From: Balneolales bacterium
GTDB taxonomy: Bacteria; Bacteroidota; Rhodothermia; Balneolales; Natronogracilivirgulaceae
Assembly: GCA_007128855.1 (NCBI GenBank)
Contig: SKWQ01000091.1
Location: forward strand, 1-45,154
Direction: 5' to 3'
DNA: 45,154 nucleotides
The position numbers and the translations under genes were made by a program. The notes under the pieces are model-generated. The model did not search any database and had not been told where the DNA came from. It was given only the letters and a program-made list of their open reading frames with translations. Shown piece after piece: positions 16,454-24,145 of this stretch. Position 1 is the first letter of the stretch. Every line of letters begins with the position of its first letter.

Positions 16454-18484
16454 ATGAACGCATTTTCACGTATATCCCTTGCCTGCCTTTTTGCGGCCAC
16501 AGCCGCCTTTATGCTCCTTCAAGCCCCTTTACAGGCATACTCCGGTAAAGCAGATGCAGGTACGGTAAATGCAGTTGTGATACAACCGGCAGAAGACACA
16601 GCCACCGATGCAGCTCCCACTGCCTCCGCCAGCGGCACCGAAAACCCCTACCGCAACGCCAGTGGCGAAGACGCCGGCCCGGCCGACCGGCGCACCAGTG
16701 GACGCGACGATGAGCAGGATGGTGACCTTTTCGAACAGGCAATGGCATTTTACAGGGTGGCGCGCTATGACTCGGCGGCTCTCCTGTTTTCGCGCATTGA
16801 CACCCCGGTAGCCCGGCTTTTTGCCGGTAAAAGCTATTTTGCCACCAGCAACTATCCCCTTGCCCGTCACAGCCTGCGCAAACTGTCGCGCAACGACGAC
16901 CCCCGGTACTTTGACGAGGCGCGTTACACCCTGGCCCTTGCGGAGTTCCAGGTACGTCAGTTCGGAAACAGCCTGGACCTGCTGTACGGTCTGAAGTCGC
17001 GTCCCGCCTATCAGAACCTGCACCGGGACGCCGACCGGCTCTACAGGGAGATCATGGGTTTTCTGACCATCGACCAGCGCAAATCGGCATTCCTGCAAAG
17101 CGACAACCCAAGGGTGCAGATTGACCTGCTCCGCTTCGGTATTGATTTCATGAGCCGGTCCGAAGCCCGCCAGCTGTACGATGCCCTCCACCCCTATTAT
17201 GAGGCCACGGTGGATACGAACATCCTGGCTGCCATAAACCGGCGCATCGAACAGCTGCCTACGCGCAGCGGATCCTCTAATGGCAAAGCCCCGTCGGGCA
17301 TCGTATTCAATATCGGCGTCCTCCTGCCGGCAGCAGAACAGGGGTCTCCGGAATGGCAGGTTTCCCGGTCGCTCTACAACGGTTACCTGCTGGCGGCCGA
17401 AGAATTCAACCGCGGATCAAACGACAAGATGATCCGCCTCCATCACATGGAGACTTCAGACACCTCGCTTACCCTTGAGGCGGCCATGGCCCGGCTTGCC
17501 TGGAAGCACCATGCCGATGCGGTCATCGGTCCGCTCTTCTCCGATGACGCCTACCGCATCCGTGACCTGGCCGAATACTACGAGATCCCCGTCATACCGC
17601 CCTTGGCCAATGCCGACACGATCAACATCAGCAATCCCTATATCTACCAGATCAACCCCACGTTTGAAGCACGCGGAAGGGCCATGGCAAACTTTGCCGT
17701 GCGGAAGCTCAAACTGAGCACCCTGGCAGTCATCACCCAGAGTAATCAGCCGGTGTCACAGGAGGCCCGTGAATTCCGGAATGAAGCCGAACGTCTGGGC
17801 GCTACGATCCTGCATTACTTCAGCGAGGATTTCGAAGCGCGCGCCTTCGAAGTCGGCCATATCACTCCCCATTTTGCCGGAAACCGGCGACTGGTCGAGC
17901 GCTACTTCGACGATGAGGATTTTCAACTCGTCCCCGTGGATGGCCTCTATATTTCGGTCACCGGCGGCGGTTCGGAACAGCTGGTCGACCTCATCCTCAA
18001 CGATTTGCAGGCCTTCCGGAGCGAAGTCACCATTCTCGGCAATGAGGAGATGGCACATATTGATCTCAGCGATGCCCGCAGGCGCCAATTCGATATCTAC
18101 TACAGCAGCATCTTCCACCGGAACGATGACAACCGGGATGCCTACCATTTCCGTAACAATTTCGAATCACTGACCGGACACCAGCCCGACAACTTCGCCC
18201 ATCTCGGCTACGATGTGGCGACCTTCCTGTTCCGCTCCATCAACGATTTCGAGAATCCGGCACGCATAAAGCATCAACTCCGCAAACAGCCGAGGCATGA
18301 CGGAGTGATCACCGGCATCGATTTCCGCGGCACGCACATCAATCAATACCTGCATTTCCTGCATTTCGAGCGGGACGGTACCGTGCTGATGGAGCTCCCT
18401 GACGTTGAAGAGGAGGAGCTGGAGGATGTGGATGTGGATATGGATGCAGACATGGCCCCGGACACTGAAAATGGCGGGCGCTAG
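16454..18484 (+). CDS. periplasmic TPR-like plus type 1 periplasmic-binding fusion (LpoA-like architecture)
   Basis: A 676-residue exported protein. A signal peptide covers about 1-34 ('SLACLFAATAAFMLLQAPLQA'). A helical, TPR-like region follows (about 75-270, with 'FEQAMAFYRVARYDSAALLF'). A type 1 periplasmic-binding fold (Peripla_BP_6/Leu-Ile-Val-binding type) runs from 'IGVLLPAAE' near 286 to about 640, including 'ADAVIGPLFSDDA' and 'IPVIPPLANAD'. The tail is strongly acidic ('EEEELEDVDVDMDADM'). This order is that of E. coli LpoA, the activator of penicillin-binding protein 1A, but the Cys in the signal peptide is not a good lipobox. An orphan substrate-binding protein is the alternative; no ABC permease is nearby. 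The ATG at 16454 is preferred over the upstream TTG at 16430. Confidence 0.75.
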   Translation: MNAFSRISLACLFAATAAFMLLQAPLQAYSGKADAGTVNAVVIQPAEDTATDAAPTASASGTENPYRNASGEDAGPADRRTSGRDDEQDGDLFEQAMAFYRVARYDSAALLFSRIDTPVARLFAGKSYFATSNYPLARHSLRKLSRNDDPRYFDEARYTLALAEFQVRQFGNSLDLLYGLKSRPAYQNLHRDADRLYREIMGFLTIDQRKSAFLQSDNPRVQIDLLRFGIDFMSRSEARQLYDALHPYYEATVDTNILAAINRRIEQLPTRSGSSNGKAPSGIVFNIGVLLPAAEQGSPEWQVSRSLYNGYLLAAEEFNRGSNDKMIRLHHMETSDTSLTLEAAMARLAWKHHADAVIGPLFSDDAYRIRDLAEYYEIPVIPPLANADTINISNPYIYQINPTFEARGRAMANFAVRKLKLSTLAVITQSNQPVSQEAREFRNEAERLGATILHYFSEDFEARAFEVGHITPHFAGNRRLVERYFDDEDFQLVPVDGLYISVTGGGSEQLVDLILNDLQAFRSEVTILGNEEMAHIDLSDARRRQFDIYYSSIFHRNDDNRDAYHFRNNFESLTGHQPDNFAHLGYDVATFLFRSINDFENPARIKHQLRKQPRHDGVITGIDFRGTHINQYLHFLHFERDGTVLMELPDVEEEELEDVDVDMDADMAPDTENGGR

Positions 18485-18507
18485 GCCGGCGCCGGCGGAC
18501 GTGCCGA

Positions 18508-19098
18508 TCATTTGCGCTTGAGCGGCAGTCGTGAAAACAGACTGAGACTCTTCTGGGGGAAGAATCCCTCGCTGACCGATCGCACATCCTCGACAGTTAT
18601 GAACGCTTTGGGCATCTTTTCATTGATGATCTGGATCATGCGCTTCAGATCCTTGCGCTTGATGACGCTCAGGATCAGCCGGACCTGACCGCTGACACCG
18701 CTGGCCGACACCGAAGTGACCCCGAAGTCGTTCTCCTTAAGGTATTCTATCAGTTCGGTGGCGTCATCGGCCGTGATGGTCCGCACGACCAGCAGTCCCA
18801 TGGCAATTTTGCCCTCCAGATAAATTCCCATATAGTTTCCGGCGGCAAATCCCGCCGCATAGGCGAAGTAGAGACCCATATTGGTAAGACTCTGGAAAAT
18901 CTGCCCCATGGCCAGCAGCCAGATAAGGGCCTCGAAGAAACCGATCATGGGCGCCAGCATCTTCATGCTGCGCGACACGAAAATGATCCGCAGGGTGCCC
19001 AGCGTCACGTCCACAACGCGCGCAGCAAAGATCATCAATGGAAGCACAAGATAGTTGAACCAGTCAAATTCAACCGAAATGATTTCCAGAAATGCCAT
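18508..19098 (-). CDS. UPF0316/DUF2179 family membrane protein
   Basis: A 196-residue membrane protein of the UPF0316 family. Three N-terminal transmembrane helices (about 15-33, 43-66 and 72-98) include the family's 'ARVVDVTLGTLRIIFVSR' stretch. A cytoplasmic DUF2179 domain (about 110-180) follows, with 'VTSVSASGVSGQVRLIL' and 'ITVEDVRSVSEGFF'. The DUF2179 domain has a PII-like/ACT-like fold in related proteins and may bind a ligand; the function is unknown. It converges with the LpoA-like gene, 23 bp away, and follows mltG on the same strand across a 100-bp gap that holds a possible terminator and a TATCTTTA element. Confidence 0.88.
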   Translation of the reverse strand: MAFLEIISVEFDWFNYLVLPLMIFAARVVDVTLGTLRIIFVSRSMKMLAPMIGFFEALIWLLAMGQIFQSLTNMGLYFAYAAGFAAGNYMGIYLEGKIAMGLLVVRTITADDATELIEYLKENDFGVTSVSASGVSGQVRLILSVIKRKDLKRMIQIINEKMPKAFITVEDVRSVSEGFFPQKSLSLFSRLPLKRK

Positions 19099-19134
19099 GA
19101 TACCAACCAGATAGAATGGATTGAATTGTTCCCC

Positions 19135-19142
19135 TAAAGATA
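19135..19142 (-). promoter_or_regulatory. possible -7 element for the UPF0316 gene
   Basis: On the minus strand this reads TATCTTTA, one base from TANNTTTG and identical to the metG element. It is 37 bp before the ATG at 19098. No good -33 box was found, and it sits just beside a hairpin, so the call is weak. Confidence 0.27.
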
Positions 19143-19160
19143 TCCTTCATTCTTGAAGGA
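19143..19160 (-). terminator. possible terminator hairpin after mltG
   Basis: TCCTTC and GAAGGA form a perfect 6-bp stem around a 6-base loop, 40-55 bp after the mltG stop. No long T-run follows on the minus strand (only CTTT), so this would be a weak or factor-dependent terminator. Confidence 0.3.
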
Positions 19161-19198
19161 ATTGCGAATTTATTAAGCAAGTTACGGAATAATCGACG

Positions 19199-20338
19199 CT
19201 AGTCCTCGCTGCCGGAACCATCTCCCGGTGCCGGCCCGGACGTCTGTCCCGGTGCCGGCCCTACTTCCTGCCGCAATGCCTCTTCCCTCTCCGCTGCTTC
19301 ACGGATACGCCGCTGTTCGCGCAGCCAGTCCGTCCATTCCCTGCTTTTTCTGCGATGCTCGGCGTATGTCTGCGAGAAACCGTGCCGCCCGTCCGGCCTG
19401 GCCACCATGAACATGTAGTTGTGCTCATCGGGATAGAGTGCGGCCCGGATCGAGGCAAACGAAGGGTTGGTAATGGGCCCCGGCGGCAGTCCGTGGATAC
19501 GGTAAGTGTTGTAAGGATGGTCGATGCGGTAGTCGGCAAATACCAGGCGGCTCCGCTCTCCCTTGGCGTAATTGACGGTGGGATCGGCCTGGAGGCGCCA
19601 ACGCCGGTTGAGACGGTTCCAGTACAACCCGCTGATGGCCGGCTTTTCATCATCGAAACGCGCCTCCCATTCAATGATGGAAGCCAGGGTGGTGATCTCA
19701 TCCACCGAACGTCCCAGCTCCCGCATGCGATCGGCATAGGGTTCGGCCACACGCGAGTCGAACTCCGACAACAGCCGCTCCAGCAGCCGATGCGGAGTGG
19801 ACGTCCAATACACCTCATAGGAATCTGGGAGGATGCGGCCGTAAAGTTGATGCGCTGAGATTCCATACTGGTTAAGGAGACTGGTATCACGCATGGCGTC
19901 TGCCAGTTCGGGCGTTTCAAACTGCATCTGGGCGGCAATGCGTTCTTTCAGCGCATCCTTGCTGGCTCCCGGCGGGATCCGGAGCATCATGGGATCCTGC
20001 AGTCCAAGCGCCAGCTTCGAGAAAAAGTCCTGATAGCCGACCGGACCGTCAAACACATAGCGCCCCTGGCTGAACCGCCGCCAGCCAAGGATGACGGACG
20101 CCCAACGAAGTTCATCGGGTCGGTACTCAAACCCGTTTTCGTCCATAAGCCCGATCAACTCCTCGAGATCGATTCCCTCGTGAATGAGCAGGACCGTATC
20201 TGCAGTTGGTGTTATTGCGGAATCACCCTGCAGGCGCCAGGTCCTCGAAACAAAGACAAGAAGGAATGAGAGCAGCAGGATTAAAGCGGCCAGGGCCCAC
20301 TCTCTTGCACGCAGATGGTTGAAATTCGAAATGATCAT
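19199..20338 (-). CDS. mltG: endolytic murein transglycosylase MltG (YceG-like)
   Basis: Cleaves nascent peptidoglycan strands inside the chain and sets glycan length. The 379-residue protein has a short cytoplasmic N-terminus, one membrane anchor (about 14-31) and a periplasmic YceG domain. The catalytic Glu is near 223 in 'LASIIEWEAR'. 'LQADPTVNYA', 'HPYNTYRIHGLPPGPITNP' and 'HGFSQTYAEH' are the conserved active-site region. The C-terminus adds a Pro/Gly-rich tail ('PAPGQTSGPAPGDGSG'). It lies 27 bp after the DUF308 gene. MltG is often next to ruvX or tmk; neither is present here. The LpoA-like protein and murQ elsewhere in the window also concern peptidoglycan. Confidence 0.94.
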   Translation of the reverse strand: MIISNFNHLRAREWALAALILLLSFLLVFVSRTWRLQGDSAITPTADTVLLIHEGIDLEELIGLMDENGFEYRPDELRWASVILGWRRFSQGRYVFDGPVGYQDFFSKLALGLQDPMMLRIPPGASKDALKERIAAQMQFETPELADAMRDTSLLNQYGISAHQLYGRILPDSYEVYWTSTPHRLLERLLSEFDSRVAEPYADRMRELGRSVDEITTLASIIEWEARFDDEKPAISGLYWNRLNRRWRLQADPTVNYAKGERSRLVFADYRIDHPYNTYRIHGLPPGPITNPSFASIRAALYPDEHNYMFMVARPDGRHGFSQTYAEHRRKSREWTDWLREQRRIREAAEREEALRQEVGPAPGQTSGPAPGDGSGSED

Positions 20339-20365
20339 TGATGCGTAAAACCGGTAATGCCGTTG

Positions 20366-20830
20366 CTAGTAGACTTCGATGATTTCCTCGTCCTTTCTCC
20401 GCGACTGTATCATGGCAACGATGGACGTGATGCCGTAAAGCAACAGGAACGCCGCCACGATGATGGAGATGATATCCGGGAACGTAAGCAGCAGTGCTGC
20501 GGCGAGCAGCGGGATCAGCGCCAGACCGACACCGCCGCTGAAAAGCGAACCCAGTCCGATCACCAGCAGAAAGAATGCGAAGAAGTAGGGTATGAACGAT
20601 GGAAAAACGAAAATGAATATACCGGTGATAACGGAGACGGCCACCAGCAGTGACGGGGCCCGGAATACCATGGAAAGAATCCCCGTGGCAATCAGGTAAC
20701 TGCCCAGGATATAATAGAGGGCATCGGGCCAGAGCAGGATGAGGATACCGGTCAGGATGGCCAGTATGGAGTTAAAGACCCGGCGTTTGCCCGAGTTGTT
20801 CTGCATGATGAAATGGATGTGTCTGGCCAT
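20366..20830 (-). CDS. DUF308/HdeD-like membrane protein
   Basis: A 154-residue protein with about five to six short, closely spaced transmembrane helices, resembling the DUF308 family that includes HdeD. HdeD is linked to acid resistance in E. coli, but most family members have no known function. Paired helices such as 'ILAILTGILILLWPDALYYILG' and 'LLAVSVITGIFIFVFP' (read as LLVAVSVITGIF) show the family's repeated pattern. The tail 'QSRRKDEEIIEVY' is charged and cytoplasmic. The ORF starts at 20830; an internal ATG at 20806 ('MQNNSGKRR') is also possible. It is 19 bp downstream of the propeller gene and 27 bp upstream of mltG, so the genes may share a transcript. Confidence 0.7.
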   Translation of the reverse strand: MARHIHFIMQNNSGKRRVFNSILAILTGILILLWPDALYYILGSYLIATGILSMVFRAPSLLVAVSVITGIFIFVFPSFIPYFFAFFLLVIGLGSLFSGGVGLALIPLLAAALLLTFPDIISIIVAAFLLLYGITSIVAMIQSRRKDEEIIEVY

Positions 20831-20849
20831 TTGCCTGGGTTTGGTTTGT

Positions 20850-21728
20850 TCAGGGGGTAGCGTCCCAAAAATACAAAGAACTGCGGGTCAATAGAAACAC
20901 CCGGCTGCCGCTGCCGGCCACATCGCGCAGTGTTCCGGAAACATCCTGCGGCTTCACATTGCCGATATGTTCCCCGGTCATCGCAAACAGATGGATGACG
21001 CTTCCGGACAGCACCCAGATGACATTGTCGATGATCCGCACCCGTGACAGTTCGGGAAATGTGCCGATGGACGCCAGGTCCCGGCCGGAATCCGTCAGGA
21101 TCCGTACCGTTCCACTGCCCGAGTCAGTAATGAAAAGAGATTCACTGTAATAGACCATCCTATCCGGCGATTTCATGTCAGCCAGCTCAAAATGCTGCAG
21201 GTACCCCCCGTTGGCGTTGAAGTGGTAGATCCGATGCTCCCGGCTGTCCAGCACGAAAAGCTCCCCGAACTCATTGCTCGTGACATCCGAGGGTTGGAAG
21301 GATCCGGTACCGGGAACCCAGGATGGTACCGACACACTTCGCATGTATACAAGTTCCTCATCCAGTAGGATCACATCGCGGGAGGCCCGATTTACCACGG
21401 CGGTATAGGTATCCATGACCAGCGACAGTCCGTCCGGCTGCTCCAGTCCGGGAACGAGTACCTGCGGTGCCACGGATACCGAATCCACCAGAAAGGTGTA
21501 CAGGTTTCCGGAACCCGCATCGGTGACGAACAGCATCCCGTCCGGCCCCATCGCAGCGGAACGGATATCCTCAAAATCGCTGCTCAGTGTAACGGCAGGC
21601 AGGATCAACGTGTCCGGGGACTGATTGGAACCCGGCACACCGCCTGCCCGGGCTGATGCGCTCACGGTCAGGAGCATCAGAAACGCCAGCGGGACGATCA
21701 GATTAAGCGGTTGATGGACTATTCCCAT
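20850..21728 (-). CDS. exported NHL/six-bladed beta-propeller protein
   Basis: A 292-residue secreted or periplasmic protein. A signal peptide (about 10-30, 'LIVPLAFLMLLTVSASARA') precedes repeated propeller blades. Each holds patterns such as 'GPDGMLFVTDAGSGNLYTF', 'NEFGELFVLDSREHRIYHF' and 'SESLFITDSGSGTVRIL', characteristic of NHL or SMP-30-like propellers. No catalytic residues are evident, so it probably binds a partner or ligand. The ORF track begins at 21830, but the ATG at 21728 gives a clean signal peptide. That ATG lies inside the end of the preceding lipoprotein gene (10-bp overlap), indicating translational coupling. Confidence 0.75.
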   Translation of the reverse strand: MGIVHQPLNLIVPLAFLMLLTVSASARAGGVPGSNQSPDTLILPAVTLSSDFEDIRSAAMGPDGMLFVTDAGSGNLYTFLVDSVSVAPQVLVPGLEQPDGLSLVMDTYTAVVNRASRDVILLDEELVYMRSVSVPSWVPGTGSFQPSDVTSNEFGELFVLDSREHRIYHFNANGGYLQHFELADMKSPDRMVYYSESLFITDSGSGTVRILTDSGRDLASIGTFPELSRVRIIDNVIWVLSGSVIHLFAMTGEHIGNVKPQDVSGTLRDVAGSGSRVFLLTRSSLYFWDATP

Positions 21729-23353
21729 TCGACGAAGACCTGTCCGGTGAGTCCGCGCTCTACCGGTACGTTGCGCTGGATGAAATAATGGGCCGGCGGA
21801 CGGAACGGATCCACCCTGCCGGGATCCCATTCCCTGCTCCCTTCCCTGAGTTCGAACACCTTCAGGAGATAGCGTCCGGCAGGCACACGGGTGAACTCCG
21901 TTTCGCTGTTGAAGACGCGGTCGCCGATGACCACGCCCTGCTCGTCCAGCAGGCGCGCGCGGTGGCGGGTGGTATCGGTCCGGGGCGCCTCTACCCGGAC
22001 GCTCAGCGCGCCCAGCTCGTCCTCGAAGAGAATCCTGGGGGTGATGGAGACATGTTCCATGCGGTTTTCATCCCAGACCCGGATCTCGTAGTTCTCTCCC
22101 CGCCGCCATTCCCCGTCCGGGAACACCTCAAGAAACTGGTCCCGTACGCTGGCGTGCGGCCAGGGAGTGTGCGCCAGTTCGCTTTCCACCAATTCAAGGG
22201 AATCGAGCACTATCGGAGAGTCCTCAAGCAGCCTGGCATACCTGAATACAACCGGCTCGTCCGGAGCCACACCATACCGGCTTTCATTGGCAATGTAGCG
22301 GGCATAGGTGGTATCCGGCTCATCGGAACCGGGGAAAGGTTCGATATCGAAACCGGCGGCATTCCCGGCGGCATCGGTGATACCCTGCAGCTCGATATGG
22401 TAGACTGAGCCGTCGGGAAGCGGATTCCGGGCCTGGGCCATCAGGATGTTGGGGTTATCCGGGTCCACAAAGAGCGGGACCGCATCGGTTGCATGGGAGT
22501 GGTCGTCGTGGAAGATGGAGATACGGGCGTCATCCCCGATTTCCACATTCTTGCTGAAGCGGAGCCGGAGCCGGACCTCCGAAAGCATACCGACGGCCTC
22601 CAGCACTGGCGCTACGGTATCGGCTCGGATGATGAAGACCTTGCCGAGGTCCGCTTCCCCGTCCCTTTCCAGCACAAGGGTATCGGTCGGGAACGGCTGT
22701 GCGGCTTCCCGTTCACGGTCCCACCGGCGGTTCCGGTTCCTGTCATCCAGCCAGAATGCCATGTATTTGCCCTCGCGCAGGTACTGGAACTGCACCAGTC
22801 CGGAGGTGTCCGACTCGCCGACGTAGTTGGCTCCGGCGGAAAGGTCAACCGGATGGCGGTACAGAACGATGCGCTCCCCTTCTCTGCCCCTGCCGGTTCC
22901 GGCATCGCGGATCCGGGCGCTGATCTTTCCGTCATCGATATCGGGTCCGGTGGATACGGCCAGCTGAAATGGTGACGGGATGCGGTTGTTGCGGGTATCC
23001 GCCAGGTCGGTCCCGAGGGTGAAGATGATAGTGGTGGTGTCGGGCAGCGGATCCTCGAACCGCACCGTGGCCGTGCGGCGGCGCCAGCTGATATCGTAGC
23101 GGATGTTCAGGTCGGGCTCCATCCGGAAGGCCGTGCGGAAGCTGTTCCGGTTGATGTATTTGGAGAAGTGGAAGCGGATGCGGTCACCGTCGAACATGGT
23201 GGTTCGGGCAGCGGGCTCGGTCTCTTCGATCTCCGGGGGTGTGCGGTCGGCCGGCCCGCCGGTCGGCTGGGTGGGGGTTGCGCACTGATAGACCAGTATC
23301 ATCAGAAGGATCAGCGCGATGATGGAGGTCCAGCGGGTTGCGTTCGGGTACAT
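21719..23353 (-). CDS. Ig-like (Big_5) surface lipoprotein
   Basis: A 544-residue lipoprotein. The signal peptide ends in a lipobox-like 'LVYQC'. The mature start 'CATPTQPTGGPADRTPPEI' is the hallmark of a common Bacteroidota family with an SbsA-type Ig-like domain (Big_5, about 35-130, 'FSKYINRNSF', 'TTTIIFTLGTDLAD'). Further beta-sandwich regions follow, including 'YHIELQGITDAAGNAAG'. Its function is unknown; members are thought to sit on the cell surface. The ORF track starts at 23485, but the ATG at 23353 is correct by lipobox and by its TGATG overlap with the upstream gene. It overlaps the propeller gene by 10 bp downstream, so the three genes are a tight unit. Confidence 0.85.
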   Translation of the reverse strand: MYPNATRWTSIIALILLMILVYQCATPTQPTGGPADRTPPEIEETEPAARTTMFDGDRIRFHFSKYINRNSFRTAFRMEPDLNIRYDISWRRRTATVRFEDPLPDTTTIIFTLGTDLADTRNNRIPSPFQLAVSTGPDIDDGKISARIRDAGTGRGREGERIVLYRHPVDLSAGANYVGESDTSGLVQFQYLREGKYMAFWLDDRNRNRRWDREREAAQPFPTDTLVLERDGEADLGKVFIIRADTVAPVLEAVGMLSEVRLRLRFSKNVEIGDDARISIFHDDHSHATDAVPLFVDPDNPNILMAQARNPLPDGSVYHIELQGITDAAGNAAGFDIEPFPGSDEPDTTYARYIANESRYGVAPDEPVVFRYARLLEDSPIVLDSLELVESELAHTPWPHASVRDQFLEVFPDGEWRRGENYEIRVWDENRMEHVSITPRILFEDELGALSVRVEAPRTDTTRHRARLLDEQGVVIGDRVFNSETEFTRVPAGRYLLKVFELREGSREWDPGRVDPFRPPAHYFIQRNVPVERGLTGQVFVEWE

Positions 23354-23982
23354 CAGCTGCGGACGTTGTATAACAGGTAAATGGTTACGGCTATGGCACT
23401 GGTGATGACGGCCGGCTCGGCGATCCGCCGGAAGAATGAGCGGCGACCCGATTGCTTCGTATGCTGGAATGCAGCCGGCGGCCACGTTCCGGTCACCTGT
23501 GCAGCCAGGCCGGCGGGAATCTCATCCTCACGGACAAACGAGGATTGCCATGTTTTTTGTATCTCACGGTCCGCATCCACCCAGGAAAAGAAGAGTTCGG
23601 AGCGGATGACGCGCCGGCTCACGCCATTGCCCTGCTCTGTCAGCAGGTTGTCCGGTTCCCACTGGATCCGGATGGCGTGATATCCTTCGCGATCGGCGGC
23701 TATGCGCACCCCACCCGCGATGAGGCCGGCGTGGATGCGGGAACGCACTCCGGCAGGAACGGCCATATCCAGGAAAACAGGCTGGGGGATAGCGTCCGTG
23801 TGCTCGCTGCCGGGACGGAGCAACCTGTCCTCATCCAGCCATTCCAGGATCACGCGCACCGTCTCATCGGCCGCGACCTCCTCATTCGTGGGCACCGCGG
23901 AATCAGAGGCGGGATCCGCCGTCCACGCAACTGCGGGAGAAAACATCAGTAAGACAAATAAAAACAAATATTTTCTTATCAT
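23353..23982 (-). CDS. exported protein with C-terminal membrane anchor, function unknown
   Basis: A 209-residue protein I do not recognise. A signal peptide (about 1-21, 'KYLFLFVLLMFSPAVAWTA') precedes a soluble domain of mixed alpha/beta character (about 25-175) with 'VILEWLDEDRLL' and 'HAIRIQWEPDNLL'. A single C-terminal transmembrane segment follows (about 187-205, 'PAVITSAIAVTIYLLYNV') with a very short tail. A stretch of basic residues ('KQSGRRSFFRR') sits just before the anchor, placing the domain outside the cytoplasm only if the signal peptide is cleaved. It is the first gene of the unit with the Ig-like lipoprotein and the propeller, joined by a TGATG stop-start overlap. The start at 23982 is preferred over 24021. 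Confidence 0.65.
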   Translation of the reverse strand: MIRKYLFLFVLLMFSPAVAWTADPASDSAVPTNEEVAADETVRVILEWLDEDRLLRPGSEHTDAIPQPVFLDMAVPAGVRSRIHAGLIAGGVRIAADREGYHAIRIQWEPDNLLTEQGNGVSRRVIRSELFFSWVDADREIQKTWQSSFVREDEIPAGLAAQVTGTWPPAAFQHTKQSGRRSFFRRIAEPAVITSAIAVTIYLLYNVRS

Positions 23983-24022
23983 GGATAAAACGGTGTGACC
24001 CTGAGACAAATCTTTTGACAAT

Positions 24023-24062
24023 ATAGGTCAAGAAGTTTTGAATTACGAACGCACCGACCTAT
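24023..24062. promoter_or_regulatory. 7-bp inverted repeat in the divergent region before pncB
   Basis: ATAGGTC (24023-24029) and GACCTAT (24056-24062) are perfect inverted copies separated by 26 bp, inside the 163-bp region between the divergent envelope unit and pncB. A TTGACA lies just upstream (24015-24020). It could be an operator for NAD-salvage control; short arms mean chance is possible. Confidence 0.28.
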
Positions 24063-24145
24063 GTTACAGGGGATAAATTCAAATCGAATAAAACAGATCG
24101 CTTCTTAAAAAAACGGCATTTGCCCTCTTTTTGCAATCGGATGTT

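Noticed and set aside
18485-18496. Perfect 12-bp palindrome GCCGGCGCCGGC after the LpoA-like gene
   Set aside because: A GC-only palindrome with no loop and no T-run is expected by chance in GC-rich DNA; too weak to call a terminator.
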